A DNA stretch of 64,000 nt from an uncultured Alphaproteobacteria bacterium (GTDB lineage Bacteria > Pseudomonadota > Alphaproteobacteria > HIMB59 > GCA-002718135): the NCBI GenBank assembly GCA_902524385.1, contig CABZCZ010000001.1:1-64000 (forward strand), written 5' to 3'. This document shows, piece after piece, positions 25,378-33,893 of the stretch. A program made the translations under genes and the position numbers. The notes under the pieces are model-generated. The model was not told the origin of the DNA, searched no databases, and saw only the letters and a program-made list of their open reading frames with translations. The stretch's first letter is position 1. Every line of letters starts with the position of its first letter.

Positions 25378-26308
25378 AGTACTAATATCAGATTCACTAG
25401 ATAACATTGCATCTGAAATTTTAATAAAGAATAACATTTCAGTTGATACAAAAACAAACTTATCTCCTGAAGAATTAAAAAAAATAATTGATAACTATGA
25501 TGGTTTAATTATTCGTTCTGCAACCAAAGTGCGAAAAGATTTAATTGATTCTCTTTCAAATTTAAAAATTATAGGTAGGGCAGGAGCAGGAGTAGATAAT
25601 GTTGATGTGGAAGCTGCTAAAAATAAAAATATTATTATAATGAATACTCCAGGAGGAAATACAAATGCTACAGCAGAACACACAATTGCTTTAATTTTTG
25701 CATTGCAAAGAAAAATTACTGTTGCCAATGAGACAACTCATAAGGGTCTTTGGGAAAAAAAGAAATTAAAAGGAAACGAAATTAAAGGTATGAAAATTGG
25801 TATCGTAGGTTTTGGTAATGTAGGTAAAAGAGTTGCAGAAATATCTAATGTATTGGGAATGCACGTTTCAATATTTTCTTCATACTTTGAAATAATTAAG
25901 GATAGCTTTCCTGAATATAATTCTTGTTCTATCGATGAGATTATTAAAGATTCAGATATAATTTCTTTTCACTGCAAACCTAATAAAGATGGCAACCCGA
26001 TTATGAATAAAAATCATCTATCACTAATGAAAAAAAATTGTATAATTATCAATACCGCTAGAGGTAACTTAATTGATGAAGATGATCTTAAAAATTCTCT
26101 AGAAAAAAAAGAAATTAAAGGTGCCGCACTAGATGTTTTTAAAAATGAACCTTTAGGAGAAAGTGGGTTTTATAATTTAGATAATATAATTTTAACCCCA
26201 CATATTGCCGCTTCCACTGATGAAGCACAAATAGTTGTAGCAGAAATGGTTGCTAATCAATTTGTTGAATTTTTTAATAATAATAAAATTATAAATTCAG
26301 TTACTTAA
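25370..26308 (+). CDS. serA: D-3-phosphoglycerate dehydrogenase, short form
   Basis: First enzyme of serine synthesis, oxidising 3-phosphoglycerate with NAD+. The start is set at MPKVLISDSLD, 8 bp inside serC, giving 312 residues; longer in-frame starts fall well within serC. Visible are RAGAGVDNVDVEAA, NTPGGNT, the Rossmann GIVGFGNVGKR, the INTARGNLIDEDDL strand and the catalytic His in TPHIAAST. Many alphaproteobacterial SerA proteins are about 525 residues with an ASB insert and a C-terminal ACT domain; both are missing here, so serine feedback through ACT is not expected. Other 2-hydroxyacid dehydrogenases are similar, but serC adjacency decides. Confidence 0.9.
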   Translation: MPKVLISDSLDNIASEILIKNNISVDTKTNLSPEELKKIIDNYDGLIIRSATKVRKDLIDSLSNLKIIGRAGAGVDNVDVEAAKNKNIIIMNTPGGNTNATAEHTIALIFALQRKITVANETTHKGLWEKKKLKGNEIKGMKIGIVGFGNVGKRVAEISNVLGMHVSIFSSYFEIIKDSFPEYNSCSIDEIIKDSDIISFHCKPNKDGNPIMNKNHLSLMKKNCIIINTARGNLIDEDDLKNSLEKKEIKGAALDVFKNEPLGESGFYNLDNIILTPHIAASTDEAQIVVAEMVANQFVEFFNNNKIINSVT

Positions 26309-28160
26309 TAAAAATTTCGGTTAAATTTTCTAAGTAAGCAGATGGATTTGAGAGAATGTTACCATCTAAAATATTAGCTTGATCTAAAATTAAATTTGAA
26401 GCTTTTTTATGGTTAATTTTTGTTAAATTTTGAGATAAATTTACAATCATCGGATGGTTTGGATTAATTTCAAGTATCTTTTTTGAAACTGGAGTTTTTT
26501 GATTATGCATTTTCATCAGTTTTTCCATATTTATATCCATCCCAGCTTCTTCAGCAACAAGCAGAATTGGGCTTTTGGTTAATCTCTCAGATACAACAAC
26601 ATCAGATATAGTCTCTTTTAACTCTGTTTTAAGTATGTTAATTAAATCATTGATTTTACTATCTATTTCTTTTTTATTTTCATTTTTCTTATTTGATTTT
26701 TCACCAACTTTTGAAACATCAACCTTACCTTTGGTTATTGACTTAAATTCTAAATCTTTAAATTTATTTACATTTTGTATCCAAAACTCATCTACTGCAT
26801 CAACCATAAACAATACTGGTATCTTTTTATCAGAGAAAACTTCTAATTGAGGGGAGTTTTTAATATGATCTTTATCAGTATTAGCAAAATAATAAATTTC
26901 TTTTTGATCTTTAGCCATTAATTTAGTGTACTCTTCAAGTGATATTCTTTTATCATTTAAAGAATTTTCAAATCTTAATAGAGGTAGGATTTTTTCATGA
27001 TGATCATTATGTTCGTATAACCCCTCTTTTAGAACTGGACCAAAATTTTTCCAAAATGTCTCAAATTTACCCTTTTCTTTCTTAGCCAAATTATCAATTT
27101 CACTTAAAATTTTGTTTGTAATACCTTTTTTAATTTTCGTAATAATCGGATTATTTTGTAGCATTTCTCTACTTATATTAAGAGAAATATCTTGTGAGTC
27201 TACTACTCCCGGAATGAAACGAAGCCAATTTGGAATTATGTCTTCACAATCATCAGTGATAAAAACTTTTTGAACATATAATTTTATTTTATTTTTCTTA
27301 TCTGTATTGAATAAATCCATAGGTTGATTTGTAGGAAAATAAAGTAAAGCCTTATAACTAATAACACCCTCAGCGTTATAATGGATAGTTTTTAAGGGAT
27401 CATCAAAATTAAATGAAATATTATTATAAAATTGTTTATAGTCTTCTTCTTTTATATCTTTTTTATCTTTTAGCCATAATGGACTACCTTCATTTATTTT
27501 TTCTTCTTTTTCTTTATCGTCAAGGTCCTTAAGATAAATTGGAAAAGGAATATAATTTGAGTATTTTGTTATGATTGATCTTAAACGAAATGAATCTAAA
27601 AATTCATCAGCATCTTTTTTTATATTTAGAGTTATACAAGTGCCTCTCTTATCTTTTTTAGCCTCTTCTATGGTATAATTTTCTTTTCCATTAGAAGACC
27701 AAAGATTTATTTCGTCATTTTCAGCATCTTTAGAAAGCACTTCAACATTATCCGCAACCATATATGAAGAATAAAAACCAACACCAAACTGTCCAATTGC
27801 TGAAATATCATTACTCTTTTTATTTTTCATTGCTTCAATAAATTTACTAGTTCCTGATCTTGCTATAGTTCCTAAATTATCAATAAGTTCATTTTTAGAC
27901 ATTCCAATTCCATTATCTTCAATTTCAATAATTTTTTTCTTTTTTGAAACTCTGATATTTATTTTTAAATCCTTTTCATCTTTAAGAAGATTTTTTTTGG
28001 AGAGTGATTGATATCTTAGTTTTTCGCAGGCATCTGCAGAATTAGATATTAATTCTCTTAAAAAAATTTCTCTTTCGCTATAAAGAGAATTAGCAACGAG
28101 ATCTAAAAGCTTACTGACTTCAGCTTGAAATGTTAAATTTTCTTTAGTTTTTTCTGCCAT
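26301..28160 (-). CDS. htpG: Chaperone protein HtpG (Hsp90)
   Basis: Cytosolic Hsp90-type chaperone of 619 residues, the usual bacterial length. The N-terminal GHKL ATPase is clear: FLRELISNSADACEKLRY, DNGIGMSKNEL, GQFGVGFYSSYMVAD and the GTCITL strand. The middle domain has LYVQKVFITDDCEDIIP and RFIPGVVDSQDISLNISREMLQ. A charged Asn/Lys/Glu linker near residue 490 separates the C-terminal dimerisation domain (ERLTKSPILLV). It is convergent with serA, overlapping by 8 bp, and divergent from the lipoprotein gene across about 100 bp in which I could not fix a promoter. Confidence 0.97.
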   Translation of the reverse strand: MAEKTKENLTFQAEVSKLLDLVANSLYSEREIFLRELISNSADACEKLRYQSLSKKNLLKDEKDLKINIRVSKKKKIIEIEDNGIGMSKNELIDNLGTIARSGTSKFIEAMKNKKSNDISAIGQFGVGFYSSYMVADNVEVLSKDAENDEINLWSSNGKENYTIEEAKKDKRGTCITLNIKKDADEFLDSFRLRSIITKYSNYIPFPIYLKDLDDKEKEEKINEGSPLWLKDKKDIKEEDYKQFYNNISFNFDDPLKTIHYNAEGVISYKALLYFPTNQPMDLFNTDKKNKIKLYVQKVFITDDCEDIIPNWLRFIPGVVDSQDISLNISREMLQNNPIITKIKKGITNKILSEIDNLAKKEKGKFETFWKNFGPVLKEGLYEHNDHHEKILPLLRFENSLNDKRISLEEYTKLMAKDQKEIYYFANTDKDHIKNSPQLEVFSDKKIPVLFMVDAVDEFWIQNVNKFKDLEFKSITKGKVDVSKVGEKSNKKNENKKEIDSKINDLINILKTELKETISDVVVSERLTKSPILLVAEEAGMDINMEKLMKMHNQKTPVSKKILEINPNHPMIVNLSQNLTKINHKKASNLILDQANILDGNILSNPSAYLENLTEIFIK

Positions 28161-28261
28161 TTTTGAAATTTAATCATTCATATCTATAATTCAATAGTAA
28201 GCAATAATTTTTTGCCACATTTCAGACTATATAAGTAAATGTTATGGTATTTAGATTTATA

Positions 28262-28876
28262 ATGAAATTTGATAATTTTTTAAAATTTTTATGCATTACA
28301 TTGTTATTTTTATATGCTTGTACTTCAAATCAGTTAACGAATACTGCTGATAGTTGCATAATTTTTGATGAAAAGAAAAGCTGGTATAAAGCAACTAAAA
28401 ATTCTTATGATAAATGGAATACCCCAATTGCATTTCAATTAGCAGTTATAAAACAAGAATCATCTTTTACTCAATTTGCAAAACCAAAAAGAAAAAAAAT
28501 CTTAGGTTTAATACCAACCTCTAGACCATCAACTGCTTTTGGTTATGCACAAATAACAAATCCTACTTGGGATTGGTATAAGAATAAAACTGGAAATCAA
28601 AATGCATCAAGGGTAAATTTTAAAGATGTAACTGATTTTATTGGCTGGTACACAACGCAGACCGAAAATATGATTGGAATTTCAAAAAATGATTACTATA
28701 ATCAATATTTAGCATACCATGAAGGTCAAAACGGATGGTCGAAAGAGACATTTAAAAGTAAAGATTGGTTGATTGATGTTGCTAAAAATGTAGAAAGAAA
28801 TACTAAGATGTTTAATAAACAATTAAAACAATGTGAGGAAAAACTAAATAAAAAAGGTTTTTTCGGAATACTATAA
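28262..28876 (+). CDS. Lytic-transglycosylase-like lipoprotein
   Basis: Probable peptidoglycan-active lipoprotein with an SLT-like lysozyme fold. The N-terminus is a lipoprotein signal (basic, hydrophobic, then LYAC with Cys as lipid site). The catalytic-domain segments are QLAVIKQESSFTQFAKP (putative catalytic Glu in QESSF), TAFGYAQITNPTWDWYK, DFIGWYTTQT and YNQYLAYHEGQNGW. I know this conserved alphaproteobacterial family only as putative transglycosylase. About 204 residues from the second ATG; an ATG 18 bases upstream is also possible. Its end shares one base with the following amidohydrolase start. Substrate cleavage is inferred from the fold. Confidence 0.8.
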   Translation: MKFDNFLKFLCITLLFLYACTSNQLTNTADSCIIFDEKKSWYKATKNSYDKWNTPIAFQLAVIKQESSFTQFAKPKRKKILGLIPTSRPSTAFGYAQITNPTWDWYKNKTGNQNASRVNFKDVTDFIGWYTTQTENMIGISKNDYYNQYLAYHEGQNGWSKETFKSKDWLIDVAKNVERNTKMFNKQLKQCEEKLNKKGFFGIL

Positions 28877-30054
28877 TGCCAATTTTAAACAGCATAAATC
28901 AAATGCAATGTCAGATGACAGAATGGCGTCAGGATTTACATAAAATTCCTGAGATAGGCCTTCAAGAATTTGAAACATCAAAATATATCAAAAATAAGTT
29001 AAGTGAATTTAATATTAAATTCAAAGATGGTTACGCTAACACTGGTGTTGTTGCTTGGGTAGATGGTAATGAAGTTACTAATGATAAGACAATTGGTTTA
29101 AGAGCAGATTTTGACGCTCTTCCTATGCCAGAACAAAACGAATTTAATCATAAATCTCAAAATAAAGGTATGATGCATGGTTGTGGCCATGATGGTCATA
29201 CCACAATGCTTCTTGGAGCAGCGAAATATCTAAGTGAAAATAATAATTTTAATGGAAGAGTATATTTTATTTTTCAACCAGGAGAAGAAGGTTTTGCTGG
29301 AGGAGAAAAAATGATTCAAGATGGTATGTTTAATGATTTTAAAATTGACGAAGTTTATGCACTTCACAATTGGCCTGAGTTACCTTTAGGTACGTTTGGT
29401 GTAAATAGTGGGCCGATGATGGCAGCAGTTGATGAATTTGATATTACTGTAAAAGGAAAGGGTGGTCATGCAGCATCACCTCATCTAGCAATTGATCCTG
29501 TAGTAATTTCTGCACAAGTTATTTCTGCTGTTCAAACAATTATAAGTAGATCCACAGATCCTGTTGATAAAGCTCTCATAAGTATTACAAAAATAAATGC
29601 TGGTACAGCTTATAATGTAATTGACGATCAAGTTAAAATGGGTGGGACCATTAGAACTTTTCGAAGAGAAACACGAGCATATATTGAGAAAAGATTAAAT
29701 GAATTATGTAATGGTATAGCCAATGCACATGGTGCAGAAATAAAAATTGATTTTGATTTAGTTAATAAATATCCACCTACTATAAATTCTAAAGAAGAAA
29801 CAAAATTTGCTGCAAATGTAGCTAAAGATTTAGTTGGTGATGATAAAGTTATTACTGATATTGATCCATCAATGGGAGGAGAAGATTTTTCATATTTATT
29901 AGAAAAAAAACCTGGTTCTTATCTTTATCTTGGTCAAGGAGATGAAGAACATAGCTCTCATCTACATACAACAAAGTATGATTTTAATGATAATTTATTA
30001 CCTATTGGTGTAAATTTTTGGGTCGACCTTGTGCAAAAATATTTTTCTAAGTAA
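28876..30054 (+). CDS. M20-family amidohydrolase (HipO/N-acyl-amino-acid type)
   Basis: Zinc amidohydrolase of peptidase family M20D, 392 residues, typically cleaving N-acyl or N-benzoyl amino acids or IAA-amino-acid conjugates. Metal-site motifs are MHGCGHDGHTTMLLGA (Cys and two His), FQPGEEGFAGGEKMI (Glu-Glu), the dimerisation-lid GKGGHAASPHLAIDP, and a C-terminal HSSHLHT His. The length and spacing match the family. It overlaps the lipoprotein stop by one base, so the two are likely co-transcribed. The natural substrate is unknown. Confidence 0.9.
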   Translation: MPILNSINQMQCQMTEWRQDLHKIPEIGLQEFETSKYIKNKLSEFNIKFKDGYANTGVVAWVDGNEVTNDKTIGLRADFDALPMPEQNEFNHKSQNKGMMHGCGHDGHTTMLLGAAKYLSENNNFNGRVYFIFQPGEEGFAGGEKMIQDGMFNDFKIDEVYALHNWPELPLGTFGVNSGPMMAAVDEFDITVKGKGGHAASPHLAIDPVVISAQVISAVQTIISRSTDPVDKALISITKINAGTAYNVIDDQVKMGGTIRTFRRETRAYIEKRLNELCNGIANAHGAEIKIDFDLVNKYPPTINSKEETKFAANVAKDLVGDDKVITDIDPSMGGEDFSYLLEKKPGSYLYLGQGDEEHSSHLHTTKYDFNDNLLPIGVNFWVDLVQKYFSK

Positions 30055-30063
30055 TCTTAATTG

Positions 30064-30825
30064 ATGTTAAATTATAGTGCGATTTATTCAATAATCGCAT
30101 TTAGAATAAAAGAATTTCTACAAGAGTATCATTATTCTTTGTTAGCCCCTCTAACTACAAATCTTTTATTTATATTAGTTTTTATAACAGTAGAAAATTA
30201 CTACTCACTTTCTATGGATTCTGGTTCTTTCGTTGAATTTATTGCTCCTGGATTAATCATTATGATCGTTGCTCAGGAAAGTTACGATAATTCATCTGCT
30301 ACTTTAATTCACATGAAACAAATTGGTTCTTTAGATGATTGGTTAATGGCACCTATTTATAGGATTGAAATATTAATATCATTAATATTCACATCTCTTA
30401 TTATTGGAATTGTTTTGGCACTGTTTAATTTTTTAATATTTACTTTTTTAATAGATATTGAAATTTATAATTTTTTTTATTTTTTTTACTACCTATTTTT
30501 AGTTATAATATTTTTCTCATGTCTAGGATGTTTCGTAGGTATAATTTTTAATTCTTGGGATTCACAAAGTACATTCTCAAGTTTTTTTGTTGCACCTATT
30601 AATTTTTTATCAGGAACTTTTTTTTCAATTAATTATCTTCCTGATAATTTTAAGGCTATACTTTTGTATAATCCTTACTATTATGTTGTAAGTTTTTTTA
30701 GAAACTCATTTAATGATCAATTTTCATTCAATTTTATTCAAAATTTCTTTATACTGATATTTATTTTAGTAACTTTGATGATTACATCATTTGTATTTTT
30801 CAAAGGTTTCAAAATTATTAAATGA
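30064..30825 (+). CDS. ABC-2-type permease
   Basis: A 253-residue membrane protein with about six helices and the ABC-2 pattern: a cytosolic amphipathic N-terminus, FIAPGLIIMIVAQESYDNSSA in the second helix region, and the C-terminal block SFFVAPINFLSGTFFSINYLPD with NPYYYVVSFFRNSF, as in NodJ/drug/polysaccharide exporters. The ATG is chosen over the adjacent TTG three bases upstream. No ABC ATPase gene is in the neighbourhood, so its partner must be encoded elsewhere or it works differently. It overlaps the next gene by 4 bp. Confidence 0.82.
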   Translation: MLNYSAIYSIIAFRIKEFLQEYHYSLLAPLTTNLLFILVFITVENYYSLSMDSGSFVEFIAPGLIIMIVAQESYDNSSATLIHMKQIGSLDDWLMAPIYRIEILISLIFTSLIIGIVLALFNFLIFTFLIDIEIYNFFYFFYYLFLVIIFFSCLGCFVGIIFNSWDSQSTFSSFFVAPINFLSGTFFSINYLPDNFKAILLYNPYYYVVSFFRNSFNDQFSFNFIQNFFILIFILVTLMITSFVFFKGFKIIK

Positions 30826-31415
30826 TAGATTTTATTTTTAATTTTTTATTTCAGTTTGATTTATTAATTAAAAATAATTTAGAACTATCTTTAATTTTAT
30901 ATTTTTTTTTCTCATTGTTGTTTTTTACCTTTTCTCTACCTGGTAGTTTAATCATTATACTTGCATCTGGTTTTTTTTTTGGATTTATTATAGGTTTTAT
31001 AATTAATATAATCACTATTGTTTTAGGGAGTTTATTTTTTTTTCTTTTTTTTAAAAATATATTTAAAAAATATTTTAATAAACAAATTGAAAAATTTAGT
31101 AATAAACTAAGTAAAATTATTAAAAAATCATCATTTGAATACTTAGTATTATTACGATTGATATTTGGAGTACCATTATTTGTTCAAAATTTATTTTTAT
31201 CAACATTAAAAATCTCTAAAACTAAATTTATAATTTCTTCATTTATAGGTTTCTCTCCCTATTTTCTTCTTTTTTCATTTTTAGGTAATCAATTTTCAAA
31301 TCTTATTGAAATTAAAGAGTTTCAATTTAGTAGTATCTTATCTTTTGAATTAATATTAATTTTCTTAATACTTATTATTTTTTTACTATTTAGAATATTT
31401 TTAAAATTTAAATAA
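30822..31415 (+). CDS. VTT-domain (TVP38/TMEM64-like) membrane protein
   Basis: A 197-residue protein with a VTT/DedA-like fold: a helix with PGSLIIILASGFFFG, a glycine-rich re-entrant region, a basic Lys-rich amphipathic stretch (residues about 78-105), then LVLLRLIFGVPLFVQNLF and a conserved GFSPYFLLFSFLGNQ segment. These proteins sit in the inner membrane and are linked to lipid scrambling, pH and envelope homeostasis. It overlaps the ABC-2 permease by 4 bp. Its 3' end overlaps the convergent membrane gene by 8 bp. Confidence 0.75.
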   Translation: MIDFIFNFLFQFDLLIKNNLELSLILYFFFSLLFFTFSLPGSLIIILASGFFFGFIIGFIINIITIVLGSLFFFLFFKNIFKKYFNKQIEKFSNKLSKIIKKSSFEYLVLLRLIFGVPLFVQNLFLSTLKISKTKFIISSFIGFSPYFLLFSFLGNQFSNLIEIKEFQFSSILSFELILIFLILIIFLLFRIFLKFK

Positions 31416-31791
31416 AAAATTCTTTGAATTTTATTGAAATGAATAATAAATAGATAGTAACAATAATTGCAGCATAAATAGTTATATCGATAATTATTAA
31501 ATTATTAGCAGAAAATTCATTTGATAATCTTGAATATATTAAAGCTGAAGTCTGAATTATAGATGTAACAATAATAACATTGAGTAATTTTATTGAACCT
31601 TTTGTATTTAAATAAATCATAAAAAGACCAACAAATAAAAGTCCTGTTATAGCTCCACCCAGATTTCTTAGCCATGCTATATTGGTTGTTTCAGCAACAG
31701 TTAAATTTACAAAACTATATGGAAAAAATAAAAAATATATTCCATAAAATAGAGAAAATATTGAAATAAATAATATGCTCAGTTTGATCAT
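31408..31791 (-). CDS. Four-helix membrane protein, unknown function
   Basis: A 127-residue hydrophobic protein with four predicted membrane helices and a short loop RNLGGAITG between helices one and two, the arrangement of DUF4345-like or other small inner-membrane proteins. I cannot assign a family. It is convergent with the VTT gene and divergent from the 77-residue protein gene across 68 bp. The hydrophobic pattern and Gly-rich second helix support a true protein, not a shadow ORF. Confidence 0.55.
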   Translation of the reverse strand: MIKLSILFISIFSLFYGIYFLFFPYSFVNLTVAETTNIAWLRNLGGAITGLLFVGLFMIYLNTKGSIKLLNVIIVTSIIQTSALIYSRLSNEFSANNLIIIDITIYAAIIVTIYLLFISIKFKEFFI

Positions 31792-31859
31792 TTAATAAAA
31801 CTATCTATTAAGATATAATTAGTATTGCAAATTAATTTTTTACTAAATATAGAAAATAT

Positions 31860-32093
31860 ATGTTCCAGTTGTTAATAGTTTTAATCGTTATAGTGTTTAT
31901 TTTATTTATTTTGAGATCAAGATCCAAATCTCAATATAATAATTATGGTAATTTTTATAGAAATTTAATTTTAATAGTCATAATTGGAGGCATAATATTT
32001 TTCTTTGCCACTGCAGGCAGGTTTTTTATACCTCAGCTATTGAATCTTATTAAAGTTGGATTGCCATTCTTAACAAAATTAATTGGAATGTAA
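31860..32093 (+). CDS. Small membrane protein, unknown function
   Basis: A 77-residue protein with an N-terminal helix (about 3-19), a basic, Ser/Asn/Tyr-rich loop and a second helix (about 37-55) ahead of a hydrophobic amphipathic tail. The layout resembles the N-terminal membrane part of alphaproteobacterial membrane-anchored DnaJ proteins, but there is no J domain (no HPD), so this is only a resemblance. Its stop overlaps the first base of the PhyH gene, indicating co-transcription. Confidence 0.5.
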   Translation: MFQLLIVLIVIVFILFILRSRSKSQYNNYGNFYRNLILIVIIGGIIFFFATAGRFFIPQLLNLIKVGLPFLTKLIGM

Positions 32094-32956
32094 TGGAATA
32101 TTTTTCAATAAATGATTTACCATTAAATGATGAAATGATTAACTTTTGGAATAATAACGGATATTTAGTTATTGAAAATTTCAACACTGACAAAGAATGC
32201 GATGAATTAATGGAACGATCATCATATTTAATAGAGCATAATAATTTTAATAATCAAAAATCTATATTTGATACTGTCAATCAAGCTCATAATGATGATA
32301 ATTATTTTTTAGAATCAGGAGATAAAATTCGTTTTTTCTTTGAAGAAAAAGCAAATTTAAACGATGATAACATAGAAGAAAATAAACATTTTATTGTAAA
32401 TAAAATTGGTCATGCTTTGCACGACTTAGATAAAGTTTTTTATAACTTTTCTCATAAACAAAAACTTCAAGATATTGCTTTATCACTTGGTTTCTCAAAA
32501 CCAAAATTACTCCAGTCAATGTATATTTTTAAGCAGCCTAAAATAGGTGGTGAAGTAGTTTGTCATCAAGATTCCACTTTTTTATTTACTGAGCCTGAAA
32601 GTACTATTGGTTTCTGGTTTGCATTAGAAGACGCAAATAAAACCAACGGTTGCTTACAAGTTGCAAGTGGAGGTCATAAAGGTCCATTAAGAAAAATTTT
32701 TAAAAAAGTAGACGGCAAAATGCAAATGATAAATTTAAATAATGATCCTTTTCCTGAAACTGATACTTTTGTAGAAGTAAAAAAGGGGTCACTTGTTTTA
32801 TTACATGGCAGACTCCCACATTATTCATGTGAGAACACAAGTTTAAAATCAAGACATGCTTACACAATTCATGTAATTGACAATAATAACGAATATCCTG
32901 AATGGAATTGGTTACAAAGATCTTCATTGCCTCTTAAAAGTTTTATTAATGACTAA
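32093..32956 (+). CDS. Phytanoyl-CoA dioxygenase (PhyH)-family oxygenase
   Basis: Fe(II)/2-oxoglutarate-dependent oxygenase of 287 residues, closest in layout to the PHYHD1 group. The iron facial triad is visible as HQD (His158, Asp160) in GGEVVCHQDSTFLF and a later His in LLHGRLPHYSCENTS, with a 2-oxoglutarate-binding Arg in SRHAYTIHV. The IGFWFALEDANKTNGCLQVASGGHKG segment matches the family. Substrate cannot be told; bacterial relatives hydroxylate small molecules. It is translationally coupled to the nucleoside hydrolase, whose ATG lies 8 bp before its stop, so a nucleoside-derived substrate is conceivable but unproven. Confidence 0.85.
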   Translation: MEYFSINDLPLNDEMINFWNNNGYLVIENFNTDKECDELMERSSYLIEHNNFNNQKSIFDTVNQAHNDDNYFLESGDKIRFFFEEKANLNDDNIEENKHFIVNKIGHALHDLDKVFYNFSHKQKLQDIALSLGFSKPKLLQSMYIFKQPKIGGEVVCHQDSTFLFTEPESTIGFWFALEDANKTNGCLQVASGGHKGPLRKIFKKVDGKMQMINLNNDPFPETDTFVEVKKGSLVLLHGRLPHYSCENTSLKSRHAYTIHVIDNNNEYPEWNWLQRSSLPLKSFIND

Positions 32957-33893
32957 AAAAATAATTTTAGATTGTGATCCAGGTCACGATGATGCTGTAG
33001 CAATAATGTTAGCTGCTTCTTCTAAAGAGATTGACATACTGGGTATCACCTGTGTTGGTGGAAATACTGAATTAAATAATACAGTGACTAATGCTTTAAA
33101 AGTTTGCACGTTAATTGGAAGAACAGACATTAAGGTCTACTCTGGTGCAAATAAACCACTTTATTATGAATTATTTACAGCTGAATATGTACATGGAAAA
33201 ACAGGATTAGATAGAAAAGGTGATCCAATAATAATAGATACGATTTATAAACCTCAGGAAAAACATGCAGTTGATTTCATAGTAGAAACTTGCAAATCAT
33301 CAACGGAGCAGATTCATTTATGTCCAACAGGACCTCTTACAAATATTGCCTTAAGTTTAGAAAAAGATCCATCTATAAAAAAAAATATAAAAGAAATAGT
33401 TTTTATGGGCGGGGCTGCTATGTGTTTAGGGAATACTACACCATCAGCTGAATTTAATATTTATGTGGATCCACATGCGGCTAATATTGTTTTAGATTCA
33501 GGCATTCCTTTAACAATGATGGGTTTAGATGTTACTCATCAAGTAAACGTAAATTCAAAAATAATTAAATCGATGAATGAAAATAAAAATAAAAGTTCTA
33601 AGTTTTTTGGAGAACTAATGGAATTTTATACAATATTTCATAAAGAATTGTACGAAACTGAAGAAACGCCTCTTCATGACCCTTGTGTTATTGCATATTT
33701 ATTAGATCCATCTATTTTTAGTGGAAAAAAAGTTAATGTCACAGTTGAAGAAAATTCTATATTAACAAGGGGTGAGACCGTTGTTGATTGGCTTGGTGTT
33801 ACAAAAAGACCAGCAAATTGTTTTGTGATGAATGAGGCTAATGATGAAAAATTTTTTCAATTACTTAAAGATCAATTATCCCTATTACCTTAA
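32949..33893 (+). CDS. Inosine-uridine-preferring nucleoside hydrolase
   Basis: Calcium-dependent ribohydrolase releasing a base and ribose from nucleosides. The start is set at MTKKIILDCDPG; earlier in-frame starts lie in the PhyH gene. The 314 residues have the family D-x-D-x-x-x-DD motif (DCDPGHDDA, Asp8-Asp15), VHGKTGLD, the LCPTGPLTNIAL segment, FMGGA and the metal Asp in LHDPCVIAYLL. It probably feeds bases from imported purine or pyrimidine nucleosides to salvage or to guaD-xdh. It is convergent with psuG, overlapping by 4 bp, placing three nucleoside-processing genes side by side. Confidence 0.93.
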   Translation: MTKKIILDCDPGHDDAVAIMLAASSKEIDILGITCVGGNTELNNTVTNALKVCTLIGRTDIKVYSGANKPLYYELFTAEYVHGKTGLDRKGDPIIIDTIYKPQEKHAVDFIVETCKSSTEQIHLCPTGPLTNIALSLEKDPSIKKNIKEIVFMGGAAMCLGNTTPSAEFNIYVDPHAANIVLDSGIPLTMMGLDVTHQVNVNSKIIKSMNENKNKSSKFFGELMEFYTIFHKELYETEETPLHDPCVIAYLLDPSIFSGKKVNVTVEENSILTRGETVVDWLGVTKRPANCFVMNEANDEKFFQLLKDQLSLLP

